Below, piece by piece: positions 1-8,972 of a stretch of 45,808 nucleotides of DNA. This stretch comes from CAYLHS01 sp964496205 (GTDB lineage: Bacteria; Actinomycetota; Acidimicrobiia; Spongiisociales; UBA4744): positions 1-45,808 of the forward strand of contig CAZBXV010000013.1 of assembly GCA_964496205.1 (NCBI GenBank), in the 5' to 3' direction. Under the pieces are notes generated by a model. That model searched no databases, was not told where the DNA came from, and was given only the letters and a program-made list of their open reading frames with translations. The translations under genes and the position numbers were made by a program. Position 1 is the stretch's first letter. Each line of letters starts with the position of its first letter.

Positions 1-23
1 AGCGGATGTCCAAAGGAGGTGGA

Positions 24-311
24 ATGCGAAGCTATGAGTTGATGACCATTCATCGGCCGGAACTGGCCGAGACCGACTACCAGAAGCTCGTCGAGCAGAC
101 GGAGGAATTCCTCCGCAGCCGCGGCGGCACGGTCGAGAAACGGGATCTGTGGGGCAAACGCCGCTTTGCCTATGAGATCAATCATCTTCACGAGGGCTAC
201 TACTCGGTGCTGAACTTCCAGGCCGAACCCGAAGTGGTCGACGATCTCGACAGAGTCCTGTCACTGGCGGACCTGGTGGTGCGTCACAAGATCTTCCGAC
301 CGGACGAGTAG
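24..311 (+). CDS. rpsF: 30S ribosomal protein bS6
   Basis: Ribosomal protein S6 of 95 residues, which binds the S15/S18 region of the 30S platform. It opens with MRSYELM and contains the family pattern KRDLWGKRRFAYEI, with a near-usual length. The start at 24 is preceded by a strong AAAGGAGG at 12-19; an in-frame ATG at 6 lies upstream of that site and is rejected. It heads the classic S6-SSB-S18-L9-DnaB order, 71 bases before ssb. The promoter must lie left of the window. Confidence 0.97.
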   Translation: MRSYELMTIHRPELAETDYQKLVEQTEEFLRSRGGTVEKRDLWGKRRFAYEINHLHEGYYSVLNFQAEPEVVDDLDRVLSLADLVVRHKIFRPDE

Positions 312-382
312 CCGCCGCGTTTTTGTCACACTCCCGTGCAACGATGCGGGTGGAGGCAGAGCGGCAAGGAGAGAGATTCAAA

Positions 383-829
383 ATGGCGACCAACAACGTG
401 ACCCTCATCGGCAACCTCGTCGAAGACCCGGAGCTTCGCTTCACCCCATCAGGGATCGCTATGGCTCGAATCCGCATCGCGGTGAACCGCAGATGGCGCG
501 ATCAGGCCGGCGACTGGCAGGAGCAGACGAGTTTCTTCGGGGGCACCCTGTGGCGCGAGGCAGCGGAGAACGCTGCCGAGTCGCTCCAGAAGGGCGCAAG
601 AGTGATCGTCACCGGCAGTCTCGAACAGCGGCAATGGGAAACACAGGACGGAGACAAGCGGTCCGTCGTCGAACTACGAATCGACGAGATCGGTCCGTCG
701 CTCAGGTTTGCCACCGCATCAGTCACCAAGACCGCTCGAGACGGTGGGGACTGGGGGAACGGCTCGCGACCGGCCCCGGCGGCACCCGTCGCCCGGGACA
801 ACTACGGTCCTGACGAGGCTCCCTTCTAG
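383..829 (+). CDS. ssb: Single-stranded DNA-binding protein
   Basis: SSB of 148 residues. The N-terminal OB fold (about residues 1-110) begins MATNNVTLIGNL and includes LRFTPSGIAMARIRIAVN. A Gly/Pro/Ala-rich linker follows, ending in the acidic tip DEAPF, the counterpart of the DDDIPF tail that recruits replication and repair proteins. The start at 383 follows GGAGAGAG about 8 bases upstream; an open frame from 323 adds 20 residues that do not look like SSB. It sits between the S6 and S18 genes, as in most bacteria. Confidence 0.96.
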   Translation: MATNNVTLIGNLVEDPELRFTPSGIAMARIRIAVNRRWRDQAGDWQEQTSFFGGTLWREAAENAAESLQKGARVIVTGSLEQRQWETQDGDKRSVVELRIDEIGPSLRFATASVTKTARDGGDWGNGSRPAPAAPVARDNYGPDEAPF

Positions 830-853
830 ACCCCTTCCAGAGAGGACACACCC

Positions 854-1117
854 ATGGCAAGAGATTCGAAGGGTTCGCGACGCAGAGCGTCACAGTCGAA
901 CCTGCGACAGCGCAAGCCGAAGCCCTGCTATTTCTGCAAAGAGAAGATCGACTACATCGACTACAAGGATGTGGCGCTGCTTCGCAACTACATGTCTGAC
1001 CGCGCCAAGATCAGGGCTCGGAGAGTGACTGGCAACTGCGCACAGCATCAGCGCAAGGTTGCTCGAGCTATCCGCAACGCCCGTGAGATGGCCATCCTTC
1101 CCTACATCAAGCGATGA
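854..1117 (+). CDS. rpsR: 30S ribosomal protein bS18 (zinc-binding C+ form)
   Basis: S18 of 87 residues, partner of S6 on the 30S platform. The core includes YKDVALLRNYMSDRAKI and a basic C-terminus. It carries C25-x2-C28 near the N-terminus and C62-x2-H65, so it is the cysteine-containing (C+) type expected to bind zinc rather than the zinc-free paralogue induced under zinc starvation in some actinobacteria. A GAGAGGAC ribosome site precedes ATG 854. Its stop overlaps the rplI start by four bases (ATGA), so the two are probably translationally coupled. Confidence 0.96.
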   Translation: MARDSKGSRRRASQSNLRQRKPKPCYFCKEKIDYIDYKDVALLRNYMSDRAKIRARRVTGNCAQHQRKVARAIRNAREMAILPYIKR

Positions 1118-1560
1118 AGCTCATACTCATCTCCGATGTGCCCCAGTTGGGCGCCAAAGGTGACGTTGTCGACGTGTCCGAGGGGTATGCGCGCAACTAC
1201 CTGATCCCGAAGCACTTCGCCGTCAAGGCCACAGATGGTGCGCTCAAGAACGCACAGGCGTTGCAGCGTGCCCGCAGGGAGGCGGACAGGAAAGCGTTTG
1301 AGGAAGCCGAGACGGTAGCGAAGAGCCTCGTCGGCACCCGGGTCGTTCTCGCGGCACGTGCAGGTGACGAAGGCAGGCTGTTCGGATCGATCAGCCATAC
1401 CGACATCATCGAGGGTGTCAAAAAGTTCACCGGCGTCGAACTCGATCGGAGCCAAGTGCAACTGGCAGAGCCGATCAAGAGCATTGGCTTGCACGAAGTA
1501 CGAGTGAAGCTGCACCCCGACGTGGAGTTCCCGCTGTCGCTGGATGTGATTCCGGCATAG
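1114..1560 (+). CDS. rplI: 50S ribosomal protein bL9
   Basis: L9 of 148 residues, the usual length. The N-terminal RNA-binding domain shows the family signature GDVVDVSEGYARNYLIPK, followed by a charged connecting helix (about residues 45-75) and the C-terminal domain ending in a beta-rich tail (HPDVEFPLSLDVI). It overlaps rpsR by ATGA, and dnaB starts one base after its stop, so S18, L9 and DnaB form a tightly packed unit. Confidence 0.97.
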   Translation: MKLILISDVPQLGAKGDVVDVSEGYARNYLIPKHFAVKATDGALKNAQALQRARREADRKAFEEAETVAKSLVGTRVVLAARAGDEGRLFGSISHTDIIEGVKKFTGVELDRSQVQLAEPIKSIGLHEVRVKLHPDVEFPLSLDVIPA

Positions 1561-1561
1561 C

Positions 1562-2920
1562 ATGGCAGATCGCGCCACCTCGCCCGCACCTTCCCCACGC
1601 AGAATGCGGGTCGCCCCCCACAACAGGGAGGCCGAGGAGTCGGTTCTCGGCGCCATCATGCTGTCGGCCGACGCGGCCAACCTCGTCATGGACAAGCTGG
1701 AGCCGGACGACTTCTACGTCCCTGCGCACCAGGCCGTCTTCGAGGTGATCATCGACCTGTACAACGCCAACCAGCCGATCGACGCGCTGACCGTGTCCGA
1801 TTCGCTGCACCGCAAGAACGAGCTCGATCGGATCGGCGGCGCCGGCTACCTCTCGGACCTGATGGACGCCGTTCCGACTGCATCTAACATCGAGTACTAC
1901 GCCGGGATCGTTGAAGAACACGGTCTCCGGCGCAGGCTGATCCAGGCAGGGGGCTTCCTCGGCGATCTCGCCGTCATGACCGACGAAGAGATCTCTGTCG
2001 TGATGGACAGGGCCGAGCAAACCGTGCTCGGCATCGCGGAACGCAGGGTGGGAGAAGGGCTCATGCCCATGAGCCCTCTGCTGCATGGTGCTCTCGAGAC
2101 CATCGAAGAGATGGAAGCGAGGGGGGCCGAACTCACCGGTCTCGCTACCGGCTTTCGGGACTTGGACAAGAAACTCGGAGGTCTCCAGCCCGCGAATCTC
2201 GTGGTTGTTGCATCCCGCCCATCGATGGGCAAGAGCACGCTCGTGTCCAACATCGCTACCAACGTTGCCATTGCAGGTGGAACCGTCGCGATCTTCTCGT
2301 TGGAGATGAGCCGTGAAGAAATCGTTCAACGGCTCCTGTGCTCCACCGGACGTGTCGACTCCATGAAGATGCGTACCGGCCAGCTCGGACCACAGCTTTG
2401 GCAGAAGGTCGTCCATGCTGCATCGAAGATGTACCAGATTCCCATCTACATCGACGACTCGCCGCAACTCACGGTCACCGACATTCGAGCGAAGAGCCGA
2501 CGGCTGCGCCGGGCGCACGGTCTCGACCTGGTGATCATCGATTACCTCCAGCTGATGCAGGGATCGGCCAGAGAGAACCGCCAACAGGAGATCGCGGAGA
2601 TCTCCAGATCTCTCAAGAATCTTGCTCGCGAACTCGACGTGCCGATCCTGGCCGTTTCACAGCTGAACAGAAGCTTGGAAGCTCGTGAGGACAAGCGCCC
2701 ACGACTCGGCGACCTTCGAGAGTCTGGTGCAATCGAACAGGACGCCGACATCGTCATGTTCATCTACCGTCATGAGTACTACCACCCGGAAGCCCAAGAC
2801 ACGAAGGGCCTCGCCGAGGTGATCGTGTCCAAGCACAGGAGTGGGTCCACCGGAACTGTCCAGATGACCTTCCTGCCTGAGTTCACGCTCTTCTCCGACT
2901 TGGGCCGCGACGTGGTGTAG
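1562..2920 (+). CDS. dnaB: Replicative DNA helicase DnaB
   Basis: DnaB of 452 residues, the hexameric helicase that unwinds DNA at the fork. The N-terminal DnaB domain (about residues 18-120, beginning NREAEESVLGA) is followed by a linker and a RecA-like ATPase domain. The Walker A region SRPSMGKST lies near residues 217-225 and the Walker B region LVIIDYLQLM near 322-331; SQLNRSLE and the GSTGTVQ finger near the C-terminus also fit. There is no sign of an intein, although the gene often hosts one. It is the last gene of the operon. Confidence 0.97.
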   Translation: MADRATSPAPSPRRMRVAPHNREAEESVLGAIMLSADAANLVMDKLEPDDFYVPAHQAVFEVIIDLYNANQPIDALTVSDSLHRKNELDRIGGAGYLSDLMDAVPTASNIEYYAGIVEEHGLRRRLIQAGGFLGDLAVMTDEEISVVMDRAEQTVLGIAERRVGEGLMPMSPLLHGALETIEEMEARGAELTGLATGFRDLDKKLGGLQPANLVVVASRPSMGKSTLVSNIATNVAIAGGTVAIFSLEMSREEIVQRLLCSTGRVDSMKMRTGQLGPQLWQKVVHAASKMYQIPIYIDDSPQLTVTDIRAKSRRLRRAHGLDLVIIDYLQLMQGSARENRQQEIAEISRSLKNLARELDVPILAVSQLNRSLEAREDKRPRLGDLRESGAIEQDADIVMFIYRHEYYHPEAQDTKGLAEVIVSKHRSGSTGTVQMTFLPEFTLFSDLGRDVV

Positions 2921-3334
2921 AAGGCGGAGCGTCGCCCGGACCATTGGGCGCTTCTTCGGTTCTCGACGCCGCTGGCTGTGTCCTCCGCCTCGACGCATTG
3001 CAGCGGGTGCGCCTTCGTTGTGGGTCCTTGCCGGATGGCGGCGAGCTCTCGGAGCTACGCGCACACTGGCCGACCGACACACCGCCACACCCTTCGGGTG
3101 CAGCCCACAAGGAGTGGCCCGAAGGGCCGAAGGGGGTCTTGGGCGAAGCCCAGGGAACCTGTCGCCCTACGGTGTCGTGACGATCGTGGTCGCGTCTTGC
3201 TGGCGACTGGATGCTGGCTGTTGAGTAGCTGAGTAGCTGTCCGCTCGATGGGCCCCCGCTCGTCGTCGCTTGCTGTCGCGAACGCGATGGTTTGGAACTT
3301 CGATAGTGTGGGGGTATCTGATCGTGGAGGACCC
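2921..3334. other. 414-bp non-coding gap with repeat remnants
   Basis: No gene with recognisable protein sequence is seen between dnaB and the beta-oxidation genes. The right half holds pieces of the intergenic repeat family found elsewhere in the window: GGGGGTCTTGGGCGAAGCCC near 3134-3153, the arm GGTCGCGTC at 3188-3196 followed by TTGCTGG, and a short direct repeat (GAGTAGCT twice near 3223-3238). Open frames here translate to low-complexity sequence and are not called. Confidence 0.6.
3292..3320 (+). promoter_or_regulatory. Candidate promoter of the fadN-fadA pair
   Basis: TTGGAA at 3292-3297 and TATCTG at 3315-3320 are separated by 17 bases, just upstream of the GGAGG ribosome site and ATG 3335. 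An alternative -10 is GATAGT at 3302-3307. Moderate match only. Confidence 0.4.
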
Positions 3335-5722
3335 ATGGGCATCAGCCGAGTGGCAGTACTGGGATCGGGAGTGATGGGGCAGGGCATCGCTGCCCAGCTC
3401 GCCAACGCGGGCATCCCCTCGTACCTGTTCGATATCGCCCCGGGTGAGCTGACAGACGCCGAGAAGGCGCGCGGTCTCACCCTGGCCGACGTACGCAACA
3501 GGATCTCCGACGGGGGGTTCGAGTCGATGCAGCGTGCCAAACCGGCACTGCTGTACCGCAAAGACCTGGCGTCGTACGTGACTCCCTGCAACTACGACGA
3601 CGACATCGACAAGCTTGGCGACGTCGACTGGATCGTCGAAGTCGTGGTCGAACGCCTCGACATCAAACAGAAGGTGTTCGCGATGGTCGACGAGCACCGA
3701 AAACCCGGCACCGTCGTGTCCTCCAACACGTCGGGCCTCTCCGTCGCCGCCATGGCGGAGGGCCGAAGCGACGACTTCCGCAGGAACTTCCTCGTCACGC
3801 ACTTCTTCAACCCGGTCAGATACCTCCACTTGCTCGAACTCGTGCCCTGCGAAGAGACCGACCCCGAAGTCCTCGCACAAATGGCCGACTTCGGATCTCG
3901 GGTCCTCGGCAAGGGCATTGTCTACGGCAAGGACACACCCAACTTCGTCGGCAACCGCATCGGCACCTTCGCTATGACCTCGGTGTTTCACTGGATGACC
4001 GAGATGGGCATGGGTGTTACCCAGATCGACAAGATCTTCGGACCTGCCATGGGCCGGCCCAAGTCTGCGATCTTCCGCACCGCAGACGTTGTCGGGCTCG
4101 ACACGATGGACCATGTCCTGCGGACCATCGCCGATGGCTCGGACGACGATCCGTGGAAGGAACGGTTCGTCCCACCCAAGGTGCTCTCCGATCTCATCGC
4201 GCGTGGCGACCTGGGCGCCAAAACAAAGGCGGGCTTCTACAAGAAGACCCGCGGTGAGGACGGCTCGAGCCAGATCCTCTCCCTGAACCTCGACACGATG
4301 GAGTACGAGGAACAGCCTTCGGTTCGTTTTGACTCCATCGGAGCGGCCAGGAAGCTCGATGACGCCGGCGAGCGGGTGAAGACGATCGTCTGGTTCGACG
4401 ACGACGCAGGTCAGATCGCCTGGAAGACAACAGCCGAAACGTGCATCTACTCGGCCGAGCTCCTCGGGGTGATCGCAGACGACGTTGTCAACATCGACCG
4501 CGCCATAAAGTGGGGATTCAACTACGAGATGGGACCGTTCGAAACGTGGGACGCGATCGGTGTGGCCGAATCGGTACAACGCATGCGGGACGAGGGGATG
4601 GCAATCCCACCGGTCGTCGAGACGATGCTCGCCGAAAGCGACGGCACCTGGTACGTCCGCAAGGACGGCGGCCTGAAGTACTGGGATGTTGCTTCCAAGG
4701 CGTACCTGTCCGTCCCGGGCATGGAGGGTATCGTCCAGATCCCTGACCTCGCCGTCATCGACTCCAACGACGGTGCCACGCTGTACGACATGGGCGACAG
4801 GGTCGGCCTGGTCGAGTTCCACACCAAGATGAACTCGATCGACGCCCAGATCATCGAGATGCTCGACGCGTCCGTGGACCGAGTGAACGACGGAGAACTC
4901 GTCGGACTCGTGGTCGGGAGCGAAGCGACCAACTTCTCGGTCGGTGCCAACATCGGGCTCGTCGGCATGCTCGCGATGTCGAACATGTGGGAGGAACTCG
5001 AAAGCGCCATCGCCGGCATTCAGAACGCCTACATGAAGATGAAGTACGCGAAAGGCCCCGTGGTCGTCGCCCCTCGCGGCATGGCGCTCGGTGGCGGCTG
5101 CGAAGCGGTCCTCCATGGCGGGTTTGTGAGAGCCTCCGCCGAGTCGTACATCGGGCTCGTGGAACTCGGCGTTGGACTCATCCCGGCAGGTGGTGGCTGC
5201 AAAGAGATGGCGTTCCGTCACTACGGCAGCGTTCCTCCGGGAGTCGACGCGAACCTGTTTCCGTTCATGGAGAGGATCTTCAAGACCATCGGCCTGGCCA
5301 CCGTGTCGACAAGCGCCGAGGAGGCTCGGGATCTCGGGTTCCTGAAACCGACCGACAAGGTACATCTCAACCAGGACACCTTGCTCGCTGCTGCCAAGCA
5401 GGACGTCCTCTCGCTCGTCGAAGGCGGCTACCGGGCCCCGAGGCCGGCCACGGTCAAGGTCCCTGGTAGGGATGGACTCGCCGCGATCAAGGTTGCCGCC
5501 CACGGCATGCGAGGTGGTGGCTACATCAGCGAATACGACGAGCATCTCGCTGCGAAACTCGGATACGTGATCTGTGGAGGTGATGTCCCACAGGGGGCTG
5601 AACTCTCGGAACAAGATTTCCTCGACCTGGAGCGCGAGGTGTTCCTCGAGCTGTGTCACGAAGCCAAGACGATCGAACGAATCCAGCACATGCTGGCCAC
5701 CGGCAAGCCGCTGCGGAATTAG
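3335..5722 (+). CDS. 3-hydroxyacyl-CoA dehydrogenase / enoyl-CoA hydratase (FadN type)
   Basis: Bifunctional beta-oxidation enzyme of 795 residues. The NAD-binding Rossmann domain comes first (GSGVMGQG, residues 10-17), then the dehydrogenase core with HFFNPV near 156 and FVGNRIG near 204. A crotonase-type hydratase domain follows from about 520, with GANIGLVG near 537, the oxyanion-hole region ALGGGCEA near 585 and VELGVGLIP carrying the second catalytic Glu. This order (dehydrogenase then hydratase) matches Bacillus FadN and is the reverse of E. coli FadB. The start at 3335 is chosen because GGAGG lies 6 bases upstream and the Rossmann fold starts at once; an upstream ATG at 3248 would add 29 unrelated residues. 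The thiolase gene follows after 9 bases. Confidence 0.93.
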   Translation: MGISRVAVLGSGVMGQGIAAQLANAGIPSYLFDIAPGELTDAEKARGLTLADVRNRISDGGFESMQRAKPALLYRKDLASYVTPCNYDDDIDKLGDVDWIVEVVVERLDIKQKVFAMVDEHRKPGTVVSSNTSGLSVAAMAEGRSDDFRRNFLVTHFFNPVRYLHLLELVPCEETDPEVLAQMADFGSRVLGKGIVYGKDTPNFVGNRIGTFAMTSVFHWMTEMGMGVTQIDKIFGPAMGRPKSAIFRTADVVGLDTMDHVLRTIADGSDDDPWKERFVPPKVLSDLIARGDLGAKTKAGFYKKTRGEDGSSQILSLNLDTMEYEEQPSVRFDSIGAARKLDDAGERVKTIVWFDDDAGQIAWKTTAETCIYSAELLGVIADDVVNIDRAIKWGFNYEMGPFETWDAIGVAESVQRMRDEGMAIPPVVETMLAESDGTWYVRKDGGLKYWDVASKAYLSVPGMEGIVQIPDLAVIDSNDGATLYDMGDRVGLVEFHTKMNSIDAQIIEMLDASVDRVNDGELVGLVVGSEATNFSVGANIGLVGMLAMSNMWEELESAIAGIQNAYMKMKYAKGPVVVAPRGMALGGGCEAVLHGGFVRASAESYIGLVELGVGLIPAGGGCKEMAFRHYGSVPPGVDANLFPFMERIFKTIGLATVSTSAEEARDLGFLKPTDKVHLNQDTLLAAAKQDVLSLVEGGYRAPRPATVKVPGRDGLAAIKVAAHGMRGGGYISEYDEHLAAKLGYVICGGDVPQGAELSEQDFLDLEREVFLELCHEAKTIERIQHMLATGKPLRN

Positions 5723-5731
5723 GAGACAGAC

Positions 5732-6883
5732 ATGAGCACAGGAATTGTCGTCACCCACGCCTACCGGACGGCGGTCGGCAAAGCGTACAAAGGGTCCCTT
5801 CGGGAGACTCGCCCCGACGAACTGCTGGCCCTGCTGATCCAAGGGTTCCTCGAAGAGACGCCGCGGCTCGACCCTGCAGCCATCGATGACGTGATCATCG
5901 GGTGCGCAATGCCGGAGGGCGAACAGGGCATGAACGTCGGACGCATCGCCGCGCTTAGAGCAGGGATCCCGTACGAGTCGCCTGCCATGACGATGAACCG
6001 GTTCTGTTCCTCGGGTCTCCAGACCCTCGCGACGGGTGCAGCGCACATCGCTGCAGGTTTCTCGGATATCGTACTGACCGGCGGTGTCGAGTCGATGACC
6101 ATGGTTCCGATGGGTGGCAACAAACCGGCGCCGAACCCGTGGCTCGCCGAACACTGGCCGGAGGCCTACGAGTCGATGGGGTTGACCAGCGAGAACGTCG
6201 CCGAACGGTTCGATGTGAGCCGTGAAGACCAAGACGCGTTTGCCCTCGAATCGCAGCGCCGGGCGGTGGCCGCGCAGAAGGCCGGGAAGTTCGCCGACGA
6301 GATCATTCCGGTGACCGTATCCGCAGATGGCAAGGAGTTCCTGTACGACACGGACGACGGTCCCCGGGAAAGCACCTTGGAGGGGCTGGCAAAGCTCCGA
6401 CCGGCGTTCAAGGTCAACGGCACATCGACGGCGGGCAACTCGTCGCAGATGTCCGACGGTGCCGCGATCGAACTGCTCATGACCAGAGAGCGGGCCGCGG
6501 AACTCGGCTTTGAGCCGCTCGCCGAGCTTGTCACATTCCAGGTAGCTGGTGTCGACCCGGCGATCATGGGCATCGGGCCGTCCGTTGCGATTCCCAAAGC
6601 TCTCAAGGCAGCGGGGATGGCCCTTGGCGATATCGGTCTGATCGAACTGAACGAAGCGTTCGCCAGTCAGTCGGTGTACTGCGTGCGGGAACTGGGACTC
6701 GACCCGGAGAAGGTCAACGTCAACGGCGGCGCAATCGCCCTTGGACATCCGCTCGGATGCACCGGCGCCAAGCTCACCGCCACACTGCTTCACGAGATGA
6801 AGCGGCGTGACGTCGAGTACGGCATCGTCAGTATGTGCATCGGCGGCGGCATGGGTGCAGCGGCGATCTTCAAGAGGGGGTAG
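5732..6883 (+). CDS. fadA: Acetyl-CoA C-acyltransferase (thiolase)
   Basis: Thiolase of 383 residues that cleaves 3-ketoacyl-CoA in the last beta-oxidation step. The nucleophile Cys92 lies in NRFCSSGLQT, the catalytic His339 in GHPLGCTG, and the second Cys369 in CIGGGMGAA, all at the expected spacing. An AGGAG site lies 8 bases before ATG 5732. It is cotranscribed with the dehydrogenase/hydratase gene, so together they supply hydration, oxidation and thiolysis; no acyl-CoA dehydrogenase is nearby. A hairpin overlapping the stop codon probably ends the operon. Confidence 0.94.
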   Translation: MSTGIVVTHAYRTAVGKAYKGSLRETRPDELLALLIQGFLEETPRLDPAAIDDVIIGCAMPEGEQGMNVGRIAALRAGIPYESPAMTMNRFCSSGLQTLATGAAHIAAGFSDIVLTGGVESMTMVPMGGNKPAPNPWLAEHWPEAYESMGLTSENVAERFDVSREDQDAFALESQRRAVAAQKAGKFADEIIPVTVSADGKEFLYDTDDGPRESTLEGLAKLRPAFKVNGTSTAGNSSQMSDGAAIELLMTRERAAELGFEPLAELVTFQVAGVDPAIMGIGPSVAIPKALKAAGMALGDIGLIELNEAFASQSVYCVRELGLDPEKVNVNGGAIALGHPLGCTGAKLTATLLHEMKRRDVEYGIVSMCIGGGMGAAAIFKRG

Positions 6884-6902
6884 CCCGCAGGGCTCCCCCC
6901 TC
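6874..6902 (+). terminator. Hairpin terminator after fadA
   Basis: GAGGGGG at 6874-6880 pairs with CCCCCTC at 6896-6902, and AGCCC with GGGCT inside, one mismatch apart. The stem overlaps the fadA stop. No U-tract follows, as is common in high-GC actinobacteria. Confidence 0.6.
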
Positions 6903-6934
6903 AGCGGACAGGTGACAGCGACCCCACCGTTCGA

Positions 6935-7125
6935 GAGTCCTCAGTCCCCAGTCTCCAGCAGGACGCGACCGCATCTGTTGCGAGACATAAGGGCGATAGG
7001 TCGCCTTCCCCAGGAGGGCGAGGCCCCGACGTTGGAGGAGGTCCGGCGAAGCCGGGGAGGGGGTCTTCGCTGTCGGCTGTGGTCGCGTCTCGCTGGCCGC
7101 TGGCCGCTGGCTGCTGGCTGCGCGA
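6935..7125. repeat. Intergenic inverted repeat element, copy B
   Basis: Fullest copy of the dispersed family. The left side has CAGTCCCCAGTCTCCAGC then GACGCGACC (6962-6970); the right side has GGTCGCGTC (7081-7089) then CGCTGG repeats (GCTGGCCGCTGGCCGCTGG). The arms are exact reverse complements over nine bases and nearly so over 16. The middle contains GGCGAAGCCGGGGAGGGGGTC. It lies between the convergent fadA and EamA genes. Confidence 0.65.
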
Positions 7126-7126
7126 C

Positions 7127-7975
7127 TCAGCTCTCCCTCGGTTCTCTCCCGGCCGAGATCCCCGCCCCGATCACGAGGGCCACGCCGACCCACGTCCACA
7201 GGTCGGCGTGTTCGTGGAGCACCAGAGCCGCCAGGGCGACGGCCGACGCAGGTTCGATGTACGAGGTGATGGCCACGGTCGTCACAGGAAGCACGCTGAT
7301 CAGCGACCAGTAGATCATGAGCCCGATGCCGGTGAGGCCGATTCCAAGGATCACGACCTGCCACCAGGAGGCGGGAATGCTCGGGACGGCGGAGATGGCC
7401 CACGGTGTCATGACGAGTGCGGCGACCGTCATCTGAAAGCCGGCGAGCTTCAGCCCTCCAATCGCCTGCGCTGCCGGCTTCCCGATGAGAACCATGACAG
7501 CAAACGTCGCTGCTGCGATCAACGCCGCGACGATCCCTTCGATGGTTGCTCCTCCGTGTGGTCGTACGACAAGGGTCACGCCGCCGAAGGCGACGGCCAA
7601 GGCGATGGCCGCACCCGGTCGAAGGGGTTCACCCAGGATCTTTGGAGACAGGGTCGCGATCGCCACAGGCCCCAGGTAGACGACGACGATGGCGACGGCG
7701 ACCGTTGTCGTGTCGATCGCCCAGAAGAACGCGGCCCAGTGGATGGCGAGCATGACACCCATGACAACGATGCGACCGAGCGGGTCCTCACGTCGGAGTC
7801 TGAGATCGGAGCGGACTGCGAGGATCGACAGCACGATCGCGGCACCGAACCACAGTCTGAGTGCTGCGAGTTGCTGTGAGGACAGAGACACCGACCTCAC
7901 GATCAGCGGGATCGTTCCCCAGGCGGCGGCCAGAGCCGCCATGGCGGCCACCAACATGGGGCGGGACCGGTTCAT
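7127..7975 (-). CDS. EamA-family (DMT superfamily) transporter
   Basis: Integral membrane protein of 282 residues with about ten hydrophobic helices in two EamA halves. The first half opens AAMAALAAAWGTIPLIVRSV; the second begins near GAAIALAVAFGGVTLVVRP. The family exports metabolites or amino acids; the substrate cannot be read from sequence. The gene lies 40 bases downstream of a LysR gene on the same strand, so the regulator probably controls or is cotranscribed with it. GAGG lies about 11 bases before the ATG. Confidence 0.85.
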   Translation of the reverse strand: MNRSRPMLVAAMAALAAAWGTIPLIVRSVSLSSQQLAALRLWFGAAIVLSILAVRSDLRLRREDPLGRIVVMGVMLAIHWAAFFWAIDTTTVAVAIVVVYLGPVAIATLSPKILGEPLRPGAAIALAVAFGGVTLVVRPHGGATIEGIVAALIAAATFAVMVLIGKPAAQAIGGLKLAGFQMTVAALVMTPWAISAVPSIPASWWQVVILGIGLTGIGLMIYWSLISVLPVTTVAITSYIEPASAVALAALVLHEHADLWTWVGVALVIGAGISAGREPRES

Positions 7976-8015
7976 TCGTCTGGGGCCTCGACCACCAATC
8001 GTCTGGCGCGTTCCA

Positions 8016-8960
8016 CTAGCAGATGCGATCCGGTGGGAGGCCCGGCCTGTCTCGGATGTTCTCGTTCTCGGGGGCGAACGAGAATTCCCAGAACGCTGCC
8101 TGGGAGCGGGTCGCAGGTCTGTCGGTGTCCCGTGCGAGGTAGAGCGTGGTCGTCAGATCCATGTCTTCGATCACAACAGGCACGACCGTCCCCGACTTGG
8201 CTGCCTCGCAAGCTACCGACGTCGAAACGAACGCGACCCCGATCTTCTCTTGAACGGCGGCGCAGATCGCTTCGGAGTTGCCGAGCACCATGACCCGGTC
8301 GAGGTCATCGAGGGACATGTCGTGCCATGCGAGGCCCTCTGCAACCGCCGCTCGGGTTCCGGACATCGACTCGCGGAGAATGAAATTACCGGCCAGCAGC
8401 TCCTTGGGTTTCAGCGGCCGCTTCAAGGATGCCCATGGATGGTCTGGGGGGACGATCAGGACGATCCGGTCCGTCAAGAACGGGCGGTACTCGATCCCCT
8501 TGTACGGCTCTCTGAGACTGGTCATCGCCAATTGCACGTCACCCTCGCGGAGTTTGCGCAGCGCTTCGTGTCGACCCGATACGTCGCACACGAGCCCAAC
8601 CTTCGGGTAGCGCGTGTGGAAGCGGGCCATGAGCCGAGGGACCACGTACTTGCCGGCCGCTGTGCTGCACCCGAGCTTGAGGACCCCGACGACATCGCCT
8701 TGCAGTGACGCCATCGCCTCTTCGAGACGGATCGTGTGGTCGATGACATCGCGCGCCATAGGAATCAGGACTCTGCCCGAGTCGGTCAGCGTCACCTGGC
8801 GGCCGGTCCGAGTGAACAGCGGGACGCTGAGCTTCTCTTCCAGGGAGCGAATCTGCATCGAAATGGCGGGCTGCGAGATGTTGAGTCGGCGGGCGGCCTC
8901 GGAAAAGTTCTCGGTTTCGGCCGCTGCAAGGAAGATTTGGAGTTCTCTCGGATTGAGCAT
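8016..8960 (-). CDS. LysR-family transcriptional regulator
   Basis: LysR-type regulator of 314 residues. The N-terminal winged helix (residues 1-62) contains FLAAAETENFSEAARRLNIS and QPAISMQIRSLEEKL; a periplasmic-binding-like effector domain follows from about residue 88 (VLKLGCSTAAGKYVVPRL). It resembles the CysL/CbbR branch, but the effector is unknown. The ATG at 8960 is chosen over a TTG at 8966 because TAGAGT (minus strand, 8967-8972) lies 6 bases upstream, giving a leaderless start, whereas the TTG would touch the -10 box. The EamA exporter follows 40 bases downstream. Confidence 0.9.
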   Translation of the reverse strand: MLNPRELQIFLAAAETENFSEAARRLNISQPAISMQIRSLEEKLSVPLFTRTGRQVTLTDSGRVLIPMARDVIDHTIRLEEAMASLQGDVVGVLKLGCSTAAGKYVVPRLMARFHTRYPKVGLVCDVSGRHEALRKLREGDVQLAMTSLREPYKGIEYRPFLTDRIVLIVPPDHPWASLKRPLKPKELLAGNFILRESMSGTRAAVAEGLAWHDMSLDDLDRVMVLGNSEAICAAVQEKIGVAFVSTSVACEAAKSGTVVPVVIEDMDLTTTLYLARDTDRPATRSQAAFWEFSFAPENENIRDRPGLPPDRIC

Positions 8961-8966
8961 AAACAA

Positions 8967-8972
8967 ACTCTA
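8967..8972 (-). promoter_or_regulatory. Leaderless -10 box of the lysR gene
   Basis: TAGAGT on the minus strand, 6 bases before ATG 8960. Same arrangement as at many other genes in the window. Confidence 0.5.

Noticed and set aside
1475..2584. A 369-codon minus-strand frame opposite dnaB
   Set aside because: Antisense shadow; dnaB has all helicase motifs and good context, while this frame has none.
2921..3334. Short open frames between dnaB and the fad genes (for example 2944-3180 plus)
   Set aside because: They overlap each other in several frames, consist of repeat-like low-complexity sequence and lack ribosome sites.
3167..6793. A minus-strand open frame of about 1,200 codons
   Set aside because: It runs antisense to the whole dehydrogenase/hydratase and thiolase genes, whose motifs are intact. 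Its translation is rich in His, Arg and Asp with no domain, as expected from the mirror of high-GC codons.
6935..7125. Insertion sequence or transposase remnant
   Set aside because: Inverted arms are present, but no transposase motif or target-site duplication could be identified in any copy.
8961..8966. TTG 8966 as start of the LysR gene
   Set aside because: It directly abuts the likely -10 box, leaving no room for a transcription start; ATG 8960 fits.
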